Source: Alphaproteobacteria bacterium
GTDB lineage: Bacteria; Pseudomonadota; Alphaproteobacteria; JAEULC01
DNA length: 48,571 nucleotides
Assembly (NCBI GenBank): GCA_020846275.1
Contig: JADLEG010000087.1
Location: forward strand, 1-48,571
Reading direction: 5' to 3'
Part shown: positions 23,652 through 35,888 of the stretch, piece after piece
Layout of the letters: every line of letters begins with the position of its first letter
How positions within the stretch are numbered: position 1 is the stretch's first letter
The notes under the pieces: model-generated
Databases searched by the model: none
Told to the model about the DNA's origin: nothing
The model's input: only the letters and a program-made list of their open reading frames with translations
Position numbers and translations under genes: made by a program

Positions 23652-24374
23652 CTAGCTCTTGGCGTCGAGCTCGGGATAGCGCCGGTAGATGCCGATATCG
23701 CTGAACGGGATGCGCCGCTTCGAGGCCAGGTAGGCGGCGATGCGCGGCCGTTCCGCGACGCGGTTGTGGAGCGCCACGACGCGGGGCAGCTTCTTCTCCA
23801 ACCGCTTCATCGCGTGCGGAAAGGCATAGCGCATGCCCTCGACGATCTGGAACAGCGACAGGTCGGGATAGGTCATCCGCCCGCCGACCAGGAATCGGTC
23901 GCCTGCCGGGTTCTGCGCCAGCACGCGTTCGAAATACCCCAGGAACTTCGGCGCCCGGTAGCGCCGGAAGGCAGCGCTGTAGCGCAGCGATTCCGGCTCC
24001 TGGTCGACATAGTGCAGCGCCGAGGAGATCGGATGATGCGTATTGTGGATCTCCTGCACGAAGTCGGTGACGGTGAGCTGGAGCTGGTGCGCCCACAGCC
24101 GGCCGGCGTCGTTCTTCGGCGCCAGCCCATGCCGGCCGCCCAGGTAAAGCAGGATGTTCGCGGTCTGGGCGATCACGAGCTTGCCGGCCTTCAGGAACGG
24201 CGGCGCGAAGGGCGGTGTTGCCGTGCGCCGGCTTTCCATCATGCGGATCATCGCATCCTCGCCGCCGGCGCGGCGCGCGACGTCGACATAGGCGGCACCC
24301 GCCTCCTCCAGCGCCAGGCGCACGAATTCGCCGCGCCCCTGGATTGTCGGCCAGTAGTAGAGCGAATAGCGCAT
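23652..24374 (-). CDS. Glutathione S-transferase
   Basis: 240 aa. The N-terminal thioredoxin-fold domain begins YSLYYWPTIQGRGEFVRLALEEAGA, with Tyr residues positioned as in tyrosine-type GSTs, and has the substrate-stabilising region AQTANILLYLGG. The C-terminal helical domain includes GRMTYPDLSLFQIVEGM, the conserved N-capping/hydrophobic-staple Asp block. The family conjugates glutathione to electrophiles. Two start codons are possible: 24380 abuts GAGGG, while 24374 has it at six bases' distance, so 24374 is used. Upstream reading extending to 24620 is non-coding. Confidence 0.85.
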   Translation of the reverse strand: MRYSLYYWPTIQGRGEFVRLALEEAGAAYVDVARRAGGEDAMIRMMESRRTATPPFAPPFLKAGKLVIAQTANILLYLGGRHGLAPKNDAGRLWAHQLQLTVTDFVQEIHNTHHPISSALHYVDQEPESLRYSAAFRRYRAPKFLGYFERVLAQNPAGDRFLVGGRMTYPDLSLFQIVEGMRYAFPHAMKRLEKKLPRVVALHNRVAERPRIAAYLASKRRIPFSDIGIYRRYPELDAKS

Positions 24375-24570
24375 AGCCATCCCTCGCGTGGGGCGATCGA
24401 TTGCGGGTTTTAAGAATCTGTGCGGTCGAACAATTGCAGCCAGCCTCGCCAAGGTCAATATTTGAACCCCATTTTCGCTGGTGGAATTGGTATTGCTATT
24501 CACCGCTTGAAGCCGGGGATCGGCTGCCCTTGGGCCAGGCTGCTGGCGCTGCCTCGACTGCTTACGTTCA

Positions 24571-24758
24571 TCGAGTGGGATCCATTGCCGATCCTGGCGA
24601 TCTCCGGCGGGGGCGGGCACCGCGAGCAGTTGCTGGACACGACCCTCGGACTTGGCGCGAGTGCCACGCCCGGCAAGCCGTTCCGCATCGCCGACTTGCT
24701 GCAGGCGATCGACGCGCCGATCGCCCAGCGCCCTACCGGTGGGACGGGCGGAGGCTGA
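24571..24758 (+). pseudogene. Remnant of a CheY-like receiver domain
   Basis: One frame reads LPILAISGGGGHREQLLD, then LGASATPGKPFRIADLLQAI: the beta4 AISGGG and beta5 KPF segments with the last helix of a response-regulator receiver domain. The matching N-terminal half with the phospho-acceptor Asp is missing; upstream of about 24571 the frame turns into unrelated sequence. The fragment sits in the only long gap of this region (24375-24773) and lacks a ribosome site. It is best read as a decayed gene end. The rest of the gap shows nothing recognisable. Confidence 0.6.
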
Positions 24759-24773
24759 AGCACGCCGCCCGGG

Positions 24774-25745
24774 TCACTCCGCCGGCGATTCAGCCTGCTC
24801 TTCTCCGTAGTCCACGCGCTCGAGCCGCGCGAGGTGGGGCAGGCCGGCGGCGATCTCCTCGGACTCCGGCATGCTTGGCTGCGCGCCGCGCTTGATGCAC
24901 GCGAGCGCGCCCGCGACCGAAGCGCCGGCCAGCGCGCCTTCCAGCCCCAGGCCGCCGGCAAGCCCGGCCGCCAGCGCGCCCACGAAGGCATCGCCTGCCC
25001 CGGTGGTATCGACCACCGCCTCGGGCTTCAGCCTCAGAGTCGGCACCAGCCACCCGTGCTCGCCGTGGAAGGCGATGGCACCGGCATCGCCCAGCGTTAC
25101 GACGACGGCAAGTTGCCGGCCCGCCGCAAGGTAGCGCGCCGCCATCACCGGCGTACCGGACGGCAATCCGGCCGCCGCGGCCACCACCGGCGCCTCGTGC
25201 TCGTTCATCACCACGAGGTCGACGAGGCCGAGCAGCGAGGGCGGGATCGCCGCAGCCGGCGCGGCGTTCAGCATGATCGTCGCGCCCCGCGCGGCGGCGC
25301 GCCGCGCCAGCGTCTCGCTGGCCGTCAGGTCGGTTTCCATTTGCATCAGCAGCAGCGTCTCGGCGTCGAACCACTCGTCCGGCGCCATCGCCGGATCGAG
25401 CGTGCGGTTGGCGCCCGGCGACACAACGATCTGGTTCTGCCCGTCCGGCGCCACGGCGACCGTCGCCAGCCCCGTCGGTCCAGGCACCCGGGCGACGCGC
25501 GAGAGGTCGACCGCGCCGGCCGCCAGCAGGGAAAGCGCGGGTTCGGCGAAGGAATCGTCGCCCACGCAACCGACCAGCCGCACCAGCCCGCGGCCGGCGC
25601 GCTTGGCGGCCAGCGCCTGATTGGCGCCCTTGCCACCCGGGACCATTTCGACGTCTTTTCCGAGGATTGTCTCGCCGGACCGTGGCAAGGATGGCACGCG
25701 CAAGACCAAATCGAGATTGATCGACCCGAAAACGACTACCCCCAT
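24774..25745 (-). CDS. Ribokinase / PfkB-family sugar kinase
   Basis: 323 aa. The N-terminal FGSINLDLVLRVPSLPRSGET and GGKGANQALAAKRAG blocks are the ribokinase signature for sugar binding. The C-terminal DTTGAGDAFVGALAAGLA carries the anion hole and catalytic Asp. VVVTLGDAGA precedes the nucleotide site. It would phosphorylate ribose or a related sugar on O5. The ATG at 25745 follows GGGGGGCGCA; upstream residues to 25826 are not family-like. No ribose transporter gene adjoins. It is divergent from the methyltransferase gene. Confidence 0.88.
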   Translation of the reverse strand: MGVVVFGSINLDLVLRVPSLPRSGETILGKDVEMVPGGKGANQALAAKRAGRGLVRLVGCVGDDSFAEPALSLLAAGAVDLSRVARVPGPTGLATVAVAPDGQNQIVVSPGANRTLDPAMAPDEWFDAETLLLMQMETDLTASETLARRAAARGATIMLNAAPAAAIPPSLLGLVDLVVMNEHEAPVVAAAAGLPSGTPVMAARYLAAGRQLAVVVTLGDAGAIAFHGEHGWLVPTLRLKPEAVVDTTGAGDAFVGALAAGLAGGLGLEGALAGASVAGALACIKRGAQPSMPESEEIAAGLPHLARLERVDYGEEQAESPAE

Positions 25746-25952
25746 TGCGCCCCCCAGCGCCCCGCCGACGTTCGTATCGCAGCGATCCGACGCACGCATG
25801 ACACTGTAGCCGATTCGCCTGGCCACCGCTCTTGTTGTCGGCGGAGGATTTGGCTAGTTTTATGCGTTGGGAGAGGTCGTCCAGCAACGGACAATCGAGA
25901 ACGGCACGGCAAGCGGCCGTTCATAACCAGTTCTAAGGAAAACGGCACCCTC

Positions 25953-26666
25953 ATGGACTTGGCATCAATTCGTCGGGCGTACAAGCGCTATGCCGGCATG
26001 TACGACGTTGTGTTCGGCGCGCCGATGAATCCCGGCCGCAAGCTGGCCGTCGCGACCGCCAACAAGAAGCCGAAGCAGCGCGTTCTGGAGGTAGGCGTGG
26101 GGACGGGGCTTGCGCTGCCCCTCTATCGCCGCGACATCACCGTCGTGGGCATCGACGTGTCGAAGGAGATGCTGGACCGTGCGCGCGAGAAGGTCGAGGA
26201 GAAGGGCCTGCGCAACGTCGAGGCGCTGTTGGAGATGGACGCCGAGAACCTGACCTTTCCCGACCAGTCCTTCGACACGGTGATCGCGATGTACGTCGCC
26301 TCGGTCGTGCCGCATCCCGAGCGGCTGATGGCCGAGATGCGCCGGGTATGCAAGCCGGAGGGCGACATCATCATCGTCAACCACTTCACCTCGGACGGCG
26401 GGCCGCTGCGCGCGGTGGAGTTCCTGATCAACCCGCTGTCCAAGACGCTGGGCTGGCGGCCCGAGTTCGACCTGAAGCCGCTCTTGAAGTCGGCCGGCAT
26501 CGAGGTCAAGTCGATCCGCCCCGCCCATCCGATGGGCATGTTCAAGGTGATCCACTGCCGCAACAACCCGGCCCGCGTGCCGGCCGGCGCGGTGGGCGCC
26601 GAAGCCTATGGCGGCGTGGACATGGGCGAGCTGCGCACCGCCGAGATGCGCCGCTCGCGGCGGTAG
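25953..26666 (+). CDS. Class I SAM-dependent methyltransferase, phospholipid N-methyltransferase-like
   Basis: 237 aa. Motif I is VLEVGVGTGLALPLY (residues 44-58), followed by VVGIDVSKEMLDRA, the acidic EMDAENLTFPDQSFD and VMYVASV-type motif II, and LKPEGDI-type CKPEGDIIIVNHF. The N-terminal YAGMYDVVFGAPMNPGR and the overall pattern resemble the Rhodobacter PmtA type, which methylates phosphatidylethanolamine to phosphatidylcholine at the membrane. UbiE-like quinone methyltransferases are an alternative. AAGGAAAACGG lies about ten bases upstream of the ATG. It stands alone between a divergent kinase and a convergent RidA gene. Confidence 0.78.
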   Translation: MDLASIRRAYKRYAGMYDVVFGAPMNPGRKLAVATANKKPKQRVLEVGVGTGLALPLYRRDITVVGIDVSKEMLDRAREKVEEKGLRNVEALLEMDAENLTFPDQSFDTVIAMYVASVVPHPERLMAEMRRVCKPEGDIIIVNHFTSDGGPLRAVEFLINPLSKTLGWRPEFDLKPLLKSAGIEVKSIRPAHPMGMFKVIHCRNNPARVPAGAVGAEAYGGVDMGELRTAEMRRSRR

Positions 26667-26679
26667 CCCCGCGCGGGCG

Positions 26680-27081
26680 TCAGCCCGGCGGCACGACGGC
26701 GGTCGCCTCGATCTCCACCTTGGCGCGCTCCTCGACCAGCGCGGTCACCTGCACCACTGCCATCGCCGGGTAGTGCCGACCGATCACGTCGCGCCACGCG
26801 GCGCCGATCTCCTTGAGCCGCGCCAGGTATTCGTGCTTGTCGGTCACGTACCAGGTGGTGCGCACGAGATGCTCGGGTCCCGCGCCGGCGGCGCGCAGCA
26901 CGGCCACGATGTTGGCGAGAGTCTGGCGAAGCTGGCCCGCGAAGTCGTCGGTCTCGAACCGGTCGACGAGCGGGTTCCAACCGATCATCCCGCCCAGGAA
27001 GATCTGCCGGCCCTCGGCCATGATCGCGTTGCTGTAGCCCCTGGGCCTGGCCCAGCCGTCGGGCAGGATCGTCTGGCTCAT
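26680..27081 (-). CDS. RidA/YjgF/UK114-family protein
   Basis: 133 aa. SNAIMAEGRQIFLGGMIGW and LRQTLANIVAVLRAAGAGPEHLVRTTWYVTD match the RidA fold, including the Arg (RTTWYVTD) that binds the carboxylate of imine substrates, and the Glu near the end (VEIEATAVV). RidA proteins hydrolyse reactive enamines or imines. Here it is the last gene of the aryl-CoA operon: its ATG overlaps the ligase stop (ATGA). It may hydrolyse the enamine/imine formed when the aminobenzoyl-CoA ring is reduced, releasing ammonia; that role is inferred from context. Confidence 0.88.
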   Translation of the reverse strand: MSQTILPDGWARPRGYSNAIMAEGRQIFLGGMIGWNPLVDRFETDDFAGQLRQTLANIVAVLRAAGAGPEHLVRTTWYVTDKHEYLARLKEIGAAWRDVIGRHYPAMAVVQVTALVEERAKVEIEATAVVPPG

Positions 27082-28727
27082 TGTTTTGACTCCGTGGGCT
27101 TGGACTGGGTGGCCATCTGCCTGAGCTTGAAGCGCTGCAGCTTGCCGGTCTCGGTGCGCGGCAGCGAGGTCACGAACTCGACCGCGCGCGGATACTTGTA
27201 GGGCGCGATCTCGCGCTTCGCGAAGTCCTGCAGCTCCTTGACCGTCGCCGGCGTCGCGTCGGCGGCATCACGCAGGACCACGTATGCCTTGACGATCGCG
27301 CCGCGCTCGTCGTCCGGCGCCGCCACCACGCCGCATTCTTTCACCTTGGGATGGTCGAGCAGCACGTTCTCGACCTCCGGGCCGGAAATGTTGTACCCGG
27401 CCGAGACGATCATGTCGTCGGTGCGCGCCGCGTACCAGAAATAGCCGTCGGCGTCGCGCGCATAGGCATCGCCGGTGAAGTTCCAGCCGTCCTTGACGTA
27501 GGCCTTCTGGCGATCGTCGGCGAGGTAGCGGCAGCCCGTCGGGCCGCGCACCGCGAGCCGGCCGATCTGGCCGGGCGGCATCTCGTGCCCGTTGCCGTCG
27601 ACCACCCGCGCCTCGTAGCCCGGCACGACCTTGCCGGTCGAGCCGGGGCGGATGTCGGCGCCGGCGGCGGCGATGAAGATGTGCAGCATCTCGGTCGCCC
27701 CGATGCCGTCGATGATCGAAATGCCGGTCGCCTTCTTCCAGGCCTGGAACGTCGCCAGCGGCAGGTGCTCGCCGGCCGACACGCACTTGCGCAGGCTGGC
27801 GATGTCGGCGCCCGGCAGCAGGTCGAGCATGGCGCGATAGGCGGTCGGCGCGGTCGACATGATCGTCGCGCGATGCTGGGCGATGGCGGCGAGCAGGTTG
27901 GGCGGGCTGGGCTGCTCGACCAGGGCCGCGGCGGCGCCCATGCGCAGCGGGAACAGCAGGTTGACCCCCAGGCCGAAGGTGAAGGCGAAGGGCGGCGAGC
28001 CGATGAACACGTCGTCGACGCTGGGCATGATGACGTGGCGCGGGGTGGTGTCGCAGATCGCCAGCAAGTCGCGGTGGAAATGCATCGTGCCCTTGGCGGG
28101 GCCCGTGGTGCCCGAGGTGAAGGCGATCAGGGCGACATCGTCGGCGGACGTGTCGCAGGCCTGGAACCCCGCCGGCCGGGCCGCCATCAGCGCCTCGAGC
28201 GAGCCCGCCGCATCGGCGGCGCGGAAGGGCACCACGCGTCCGAGGACGGTCGATTGCACCCTGGCGGCCTCAAGGTCGTCGCGGAAGCGCGCATCGCACA
28301 GCGCAAGGCGGATGCGCGCCTTGTCGATGATATAGGCGAGCTCGCGCGCGCGCAGGAGCGGCATGGTGTTGACCGCGATGCCGCCGGCCTTCCATACCGC
28401 CAGGCAGCAGGCGGCCATCATCGGATTGTTGGGGCCGCGCAGCAGCACCCGGTTGCCCGGCACGAAGCCCATGTCGTCGACCAGCACGCGGGCAATGCGG
28501 TCGATCCGCTCGGCCAGCAGCGCATAGCTCCAGTTGGATTCCGAGGACTTCAGCGCGATGCGTCCGCCATGGCCGCGCTCGACCCAGCGGTCCACGAACT
28601 CGACCGCGGCGTTCAGCCGGTCGGGATAGAGAAGCCCGGGCGCGCGGTCGAACACCAGGTCGGGCCACTGGTCCGCCGGCGGCAGGTTGTCGCGGGCGAA
28701 GCTGTCGACATGGCCGGAGGGAAGCAT
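27078..28727 (-). CDS. Benzoate-CoA ligase-family enzyme (probable 2-aminobenzoate-CoA ligase)
   Basis: 549 aa, ANL superfamily. Motifs: FTSGTTGPAKGTMHF (P-loop), YNISGPEVENVLLDHP (hinge/C-domain), IGATEMLHIF (A5), GWNFTGDAYARDADGYFWYAARTDDMI, and LPRTETGKLQRFKLR with the C-terminal catalytic Lys. The arrangement is that of benzoate/2-aminobenzoate-CoA ligases rather than fatty acid ligases. It would make the aryl-CoA that the fused monooxygenase in the same operon attacks. GGGGGGTGATCGCG precedes the ATG at 28727, five bases after the acyl-CoA dehydrogenase stop. In Azoarcus evansii the matching gene is called abmG, from memory. Confidence 0.86.
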   Translation of the reverse strand: MLPSGHVDSFARDNLPPADQWPDLVFDRAPGLLYPDRLNAAVEFVDRWVERGHGGRIALKSSESNWSYALLAERIDRIARVLVDDMGFVPGNRVLLRGPNNPMMAACCLAVWKAGGIAVNTMPLLRARELAYIIDKARIRLALCDARFRDDLEAARVQSTVLGRVVPFRAADAAGSLEALMAARPAGFQACDTSADDVALIAFTSGTTGPAKGTMHFHRDLLAICDTTPRHVIMPSVDDVFIGSPPFAFTFGLGVNLLFPLRMGAAAALVEQPSPPNLLAAIAQHRATIMSTAPTAYRAMLDLLPGADIASLRKCVSAGEHLPLATFQAWKKATGISIIDGIGATEMLHIFIAAAGADIRPGSTGKVVPGYEARVVDGNGHEMPPGQIGRLAVRGPTGCRYLADDRQKAYVKDGWNFTGDAYARDADGYFWYAARTDDMIVSAGYNISGPEVENVLLDHPKVKECGVVAAPDDERGAIVKAYVVLRDAADATPATVKELQDFAKREIAPYKYPRAVEFVTSLPRTETGKLQRFKLRQMATQSKPTESKQ

Positions 28728-28732
28728 CGCGA

Positions 28733-29905
<1,173 letters not shown>

Positions 29906-29910
29906 CGCTT

Positions 29911-30021
29911 CCCTCACCCGGCCCGCCGCGCTCGCCACCCTCTCCCGACGGGAAAGGGTTCGCAATCCCTCTCCCACCTGAAAAGGGAGGGGCCCGGCGC
30001 GAAGCGCCGGGAGGGTGAGGG
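29911..30021. repeat. Palindromic repeat family A, copy 1
   Basis: Ends are CCCTCACCC (29911-29919) and GGGTGAGGG (30013-30021), with internal GC-rich hairpins (CTCTCCCGACGGGA, GGCCCGGCGCGAAGCGCCGGG). A second copy with the same ends is at 44685-44765. It lies within the aryl-CoA operon between the enoyl-CoA hydratase and acyl-CoA dehydrogenase genes; read on the minus strand its end provides the Shine-Dalgarno of the latter. Confidence 0.8.
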
Positions 30022-30038
30022 AATCGTGCCGAGCACCG

Positions 30039-30844
<806 letters not shown>

Positions 30845-30848
<4 letters not shown>

Positions 30849-31321
30849 GCGTTCCTGCCTTCCATTGCATTCATCGCGGCGGGGTCGAACGCCCGCTTCA
30901 CCGCGCCGAGCAGACGGGCGAGCTCGTCGCGCTGGCGGTCATCGAGCCCGGCGAACACCTCGGCGATCCAGTCCGCGTGCACCGGCGCCATCGCCGCGAA
31001 CGCGCGTCGGCCCGCCCCGGTCAGGCGCACCGTCGCGGACCGGCGGTCGGCCGCGTCCACGCGCCGCTCCACCAGCCCCTCGCGGATCAGCCGCGCCACC
31101 AGCCCGGTTACGTTGCCGTTGGTCACCATCATCCGCCGCGACAGCTCGGTCATGGTGAGCCCCTCCGGGACGTGGTCGAGCTGGGCCAACAGGTCGAAGC
31201 GCGGCAGGGTGGAACCGAACCGGTCGCGCAAGCCCGCCCGCACCTTGGCCTCGATCAGGTTCGAGGTCGACAGCAGCCGCAGCCACAGCCGCAGCGTCGC
31301 GCGCTTCTCGCCCGCGCTCAT
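30845..31321 (-). CDS. MarR-family transcriptional regulator
   Basis: 158 aa with the winged helix-turn-helix region [50 protein letters not shown], the wing DRRS included. It sits inside the seven-gene aryl-CoA operon, overlapping the genes on both sides by 4 nt, so it is made together with the enzymes. MarR proteins of aromatic-acid clusters usually repress until they bind the aryl-CoA made by the ligase. The natural target is the 20-bp palindrome at 34441-34460 on the operon promoter; that link is inference. Confidence 0.9.
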
Positions 31322-32096
31322 GCCGTCTCGCCGCCCGACACGGCGATCGCCTGGCCGGTGATCGATCCGGCATCCGCGCCGCACAGGAACAGCACCGTGG
31401 CCGCCACCTCCTCGGGCGTGATCAGCCGGCCCTGCGGGTTGCCGCGGGCCAGTTCGGCCCGCGCTTCGTCCGCGCCCCGCCCGGTCTTGGCGACGATCCG
31501 CGCCACGCTTTCCGCCACCATGTCGGTGTCGGTGTAGCCCGGGCAGACCGCGTTGACCGTGACGCCGCACCGGGCTGTTTCCTGCGCCAGCGCGCGGGTC
31601 AGGCCCACCACCCCGTGCTTGGCCGCGCAATAGGCCGTGACATAGGCATAGCCCTTCAGGCCCGCCGTGCTCGCGATGTTGACGATGCGCCCCTGGCCGC
31701 GCTCGACCATCGCCGGCAGGGCGGCGCGGCAGCAGAGATACGTGCCGGTCAGGTTGGCCGCGATCATGCGCTGCCACAGCGCCGGATCGGTGCGGTGGAA
31801 TGGCGCGCTCTCGGCCTGGCCGGCATTGTTGACCAGGATCGACGGCGCCGCGAAACCCTGGCGCGCGCGGTCATAGGCGCGCGCGGCGGACTCGGCATCG
31901 CCGACATCGCCCTGCACCGCCTGGGCGTCGATCCTCGCCTCGCGCAGGGCGAGCACTGCCTTATCGAGGCGCGCCGCGTCGCGTCCGACCAGGGTGACGC
32001 GCGCCCCTGCAGCGCCCAGCGCGCGGGCGATGGCCAGGCCGATGCCCCGGCCGCCGCCGGTGACCAGCGCATGGTTGTTCGCCAGGCCGCCCGCCA

Positions 32097-32097
<1 letters not shown>
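31318..32097 (-). CDS. SDR-family dehydrogenase of the aryl-CoA operon
   Basis: 259 aa classical SDR: TGGGRGIG cofactor loop, NNAG (LVNNAGQAESAPF), catalytic Ser in IASTAGLKGY, and YCAAKHG giving Tyr and Lys. The C-terminal ITPEEVAATVLFLCGADAGSITGQAIAVSGG is typical of 3-hydroxyacyl-CoA dehydrogenase/FabG-like members. Its ATG overlaps the monooxygenase stop (TGATG) and its stop overlaps the MarR start (ATGA). It would oxidise a hydroxyacyl-CoA formed after ring reduction. Confidence 0.88.
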
Positions 32098-34406
<2,309 letters not shown>

Positions 34407-34440
34407 GGGCTTGGGACGCCTTCCCGTGATCGCCGCGAAG

Positions 34441-34460
34441 ATACTTTAAGCTTAAAATAT
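34441..34460. promoter_or_regulatory. MarR-type operator of the aryl-CoA operon
   Basis: ATACTTTAAGCTTAAAATAT is palindromic at nine of ten arm positions, with the perfect core TTTAAGCTTAAA at 34445-34456. It starts 35 bp upstream of the monooxygenase ATG in an otherwise GC-rich stretch, and overlaps the predicted -10 and spacer. Size and shape suit a MarR dimer such as the one encoded in the operon. Confidence 0.72.
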
Positions 34461-34471
34461 ATTCCTGTCCA
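34443..34471 (-). promoter_or_regulatory. Predicted promoter of the aryl-CoA operon
   Basis: On the minus strand TGGACA (34466-34471) and TAAAGT (34443-34448) are spaced 17 bp, five of six and four of six matches to the sigma-70 consensus. The MarR-type palindrome covers the spacer and -10, so binding there would block RNA polymerase. Confidence 0.55.
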
Positions 34472-34536
34472 GTCCCGCGCGCCTGGCCCCCGGCCCGCCG
34501 GCGCTATAGGGTGCCGCGCGGGAAATAGCGGGCGTC

Positions 34537-34654
34537 CCTCATCCTTCGAGACGGCCGCTTCGCGGCCTCCTCAGGATGACGCGTTTGTTTGGTGATCGCA
34601 GAAAAATCGCGTCATCCTGAGGAGCGAGCGCAGCGAGCGTCTCGAAGGATGAGG
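34537..34654. repeat. Palindromic repeat family B, copy 1
   Basis: Outer arms CCTCATCCTTCGAGACG / CGTCTCGAAGGATGAGG and inner arms TCCTCAGGATGACGCG / CGCGTCATCCTGAGGA around an AT-rich centre. Lies in the divergent gap between the aryl-CoA operon and the proline racemase-family gene, ending 23 bp before the latter's start. Close copies occur at 48069-48185 and, more degenerate, at 37421-37523. Elements of this kind are common in alphaproteobacterial genomes. Confidence 0.85.
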
Positions 34655-34677
34655 ATCGCCAAACAACGAGGAACGCG

Positions 34678-35709
34678 ATGCGCTGGTCCAGGACCGTGGC
34701 GATGATCGAGGCCCATGCCGAGGGGGAGGTGGGGCGCGTGGTGACGGGCGGGGTGCTCGACGTACCGGGCGTGTCGATGCTTGAGAAGCTCGCCTACCTG
34801 AACGACAAGGACGACAGCCTGCGCCGCTTCCTGGTGTTCGAGCCGCGCGGCTATCCGGCGATGAGCACCAACCTGGTGTTTCCCCCCTCGCGGCCCGACG
34901 CCGACGCCGCTTTCATCGTGCTGCAGGGCGACCGGGCGCACGCCATGTCGGGATCGAACGCGATCTGCGTCACCACGGCGCTGCTGGAGACCGGCGTGAT
35001 CGCGATGAAGGAGCCGGAAACGGTGGTGCGCTGGGACACCGCGGCCGGCCTGGTGACGGCCACGGCCACTTGCCGAAACGGCAAATGCGAGCGCGTGCGC
35101 CTGGCGATGAATCCCAGCTTCGTGCACGAACTGGACGTCGCGGTGGACGTGGACGGCGTCGGCAAGGTCAAATGCGACATCGCGTTCGGCGGCGTCTTCT
35201 ACGCGCTGATCGACCCGCGCCCCTTGAGCCTTCGCATCGAGCCCGACCAGGCCCGCGCCTTGGTGCAAGCGGGCATTGCCACGCATCGCGCGCTCAACCA
35301 GAAGCTCGCGATCAAGCATCCCGAACTGCCGGGCATCGAGGGCATCGCCTACACCATGTTCGTGGACCGCGACGAGGAAGGGCTGCTGGGCGCCACGGTG
35401 ATGGCGCCTGGGCGTTTGGACCGCTCGCCCTGCGGCACCGGCAACAGCGCGCGCCTCGCGGTGCGCTACGCGCGGGGCGAGGCGAAGCCCGGCGACCGGA
35501 TGCTCGCGCGCTCGGTGATCCGCAGCCGCTTCGACGTGGGATTCCTCGGCCTCACCAAGGTCGCGGGCCGCGACGCCGTGCTGCCCGAGATCACCGGCCG
35601 CGGCTGGATCCACGGCATCCACCACGTCGGCGTCGACCCCACCGACCCCTACCCCCAGGGCTACAAGCTGGCCGACATCTGGGGCGACGGGTTCGACTTG
35701 CTTAAATAG
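34678..35709 (+). CDS. Proline racemase-family protein (hydroxyproline epimerase / 3-hydroxyproline dehydratase type)
   Basis: 343 aa, two-fold symmetric epimerase fold. The first active-site position is Ser91 in AMSGSNAIC, where proline racemase has Cys (MCGH); the second is Cys252 in DRSPCGTGNSAR. A Ser/Cys pair is not that of true proline racemase (Cys/Cys) or the Thr/Cys trans-3-hydroxyproline dehydratase, but occurs in a subgroup reported to act on hydroxyprolines. The usual His after the first site is also replaced (SGSN). GAGGAACGCG precedes the ATG at 34678. The gene stands alone, with no hydroxyproline catabolic genes adjoining. Confidence 0.87.
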   Translation: MRWSRTVAMIEAHAEGEVGRVVTGGVLDVPGVSMLEKLAYLNDKDDSLRRFLVFEPRGYPAMSTNLVFPPSRPDADAAFIVLQGDRAHAMSGSNAICVTTALLETGVIAMKEPETVVRWDTAAGLVTATATCRNGKCERVRLAMNPSFVHELDVAVDVDGVGKVKCDIAFGGVFYALIDPRPLSLRIEPDQARALVQAGIATHRALNQKLAIKHPELPGIEGIAYTMFVDRDEEGLLGATVMAPGRLDRSPCGTGNSARLAVRYARGEAKPGDRMLARSVIRSRFDVGFLGLTKVAGRDAVLPEITGRGWIHGIHHVGVDPTDPYPQGYKLADIWGDGFDLLK

Positions 35710-35737
35710 CCGCGTGCCGCGCTGCGCCCTCCTTTGA

Positions 35738-35872
35738 GTCCCCCCTCCCTTGACGGGAGGGGGTTAGGGGGAGGGTGGCAGTCTCGCGAGAGCGGAGCGA
35801 TGCCCCCTCCCCCTATCCCCCTCCCGCACCCGCGCGACGCCGCAGGCGTCGTCGCGCTTGGGGAGGGGGGAC
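35738..35872. repeat. Palindromic repeat family C, copy 1
   Basis: Left arm GTCCCCCCTCCCTTGACGGG...TTAGGGGGAGGG and right arm CCCCCTCCCCCTATCCCCCTCCC...GGGGAGGGGGGAC. The right arm carries an extra internal hairpin (GCGACGCCGCAGGCGTCGTCGC). It fills the gap between the proline racemase-family gene and the convergent CoA ligase gene and may serve as their shared transcription end. A second, larger copy is at 39612-39938. Confidence 0.82.
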
Positions 35873-35888
35873 CAGAAGACAGAGACGG

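Noticed and set aside
24420..24758. Intact 112-aa gene covering the receiver-domain remnant
   Set aside because: The first 50 codons are unrelated to any receiver domain, there is no ribosome site, and the phosphorylation half is missing; treated as a pseudogene remnant.
25828..25870. TTGTCG/TTTTAT pair as promoter of the methyltransferase gene
   Set aside because: Only weak matches at both boxes and a distance of about 90 bp from the start; not reported as a feature.
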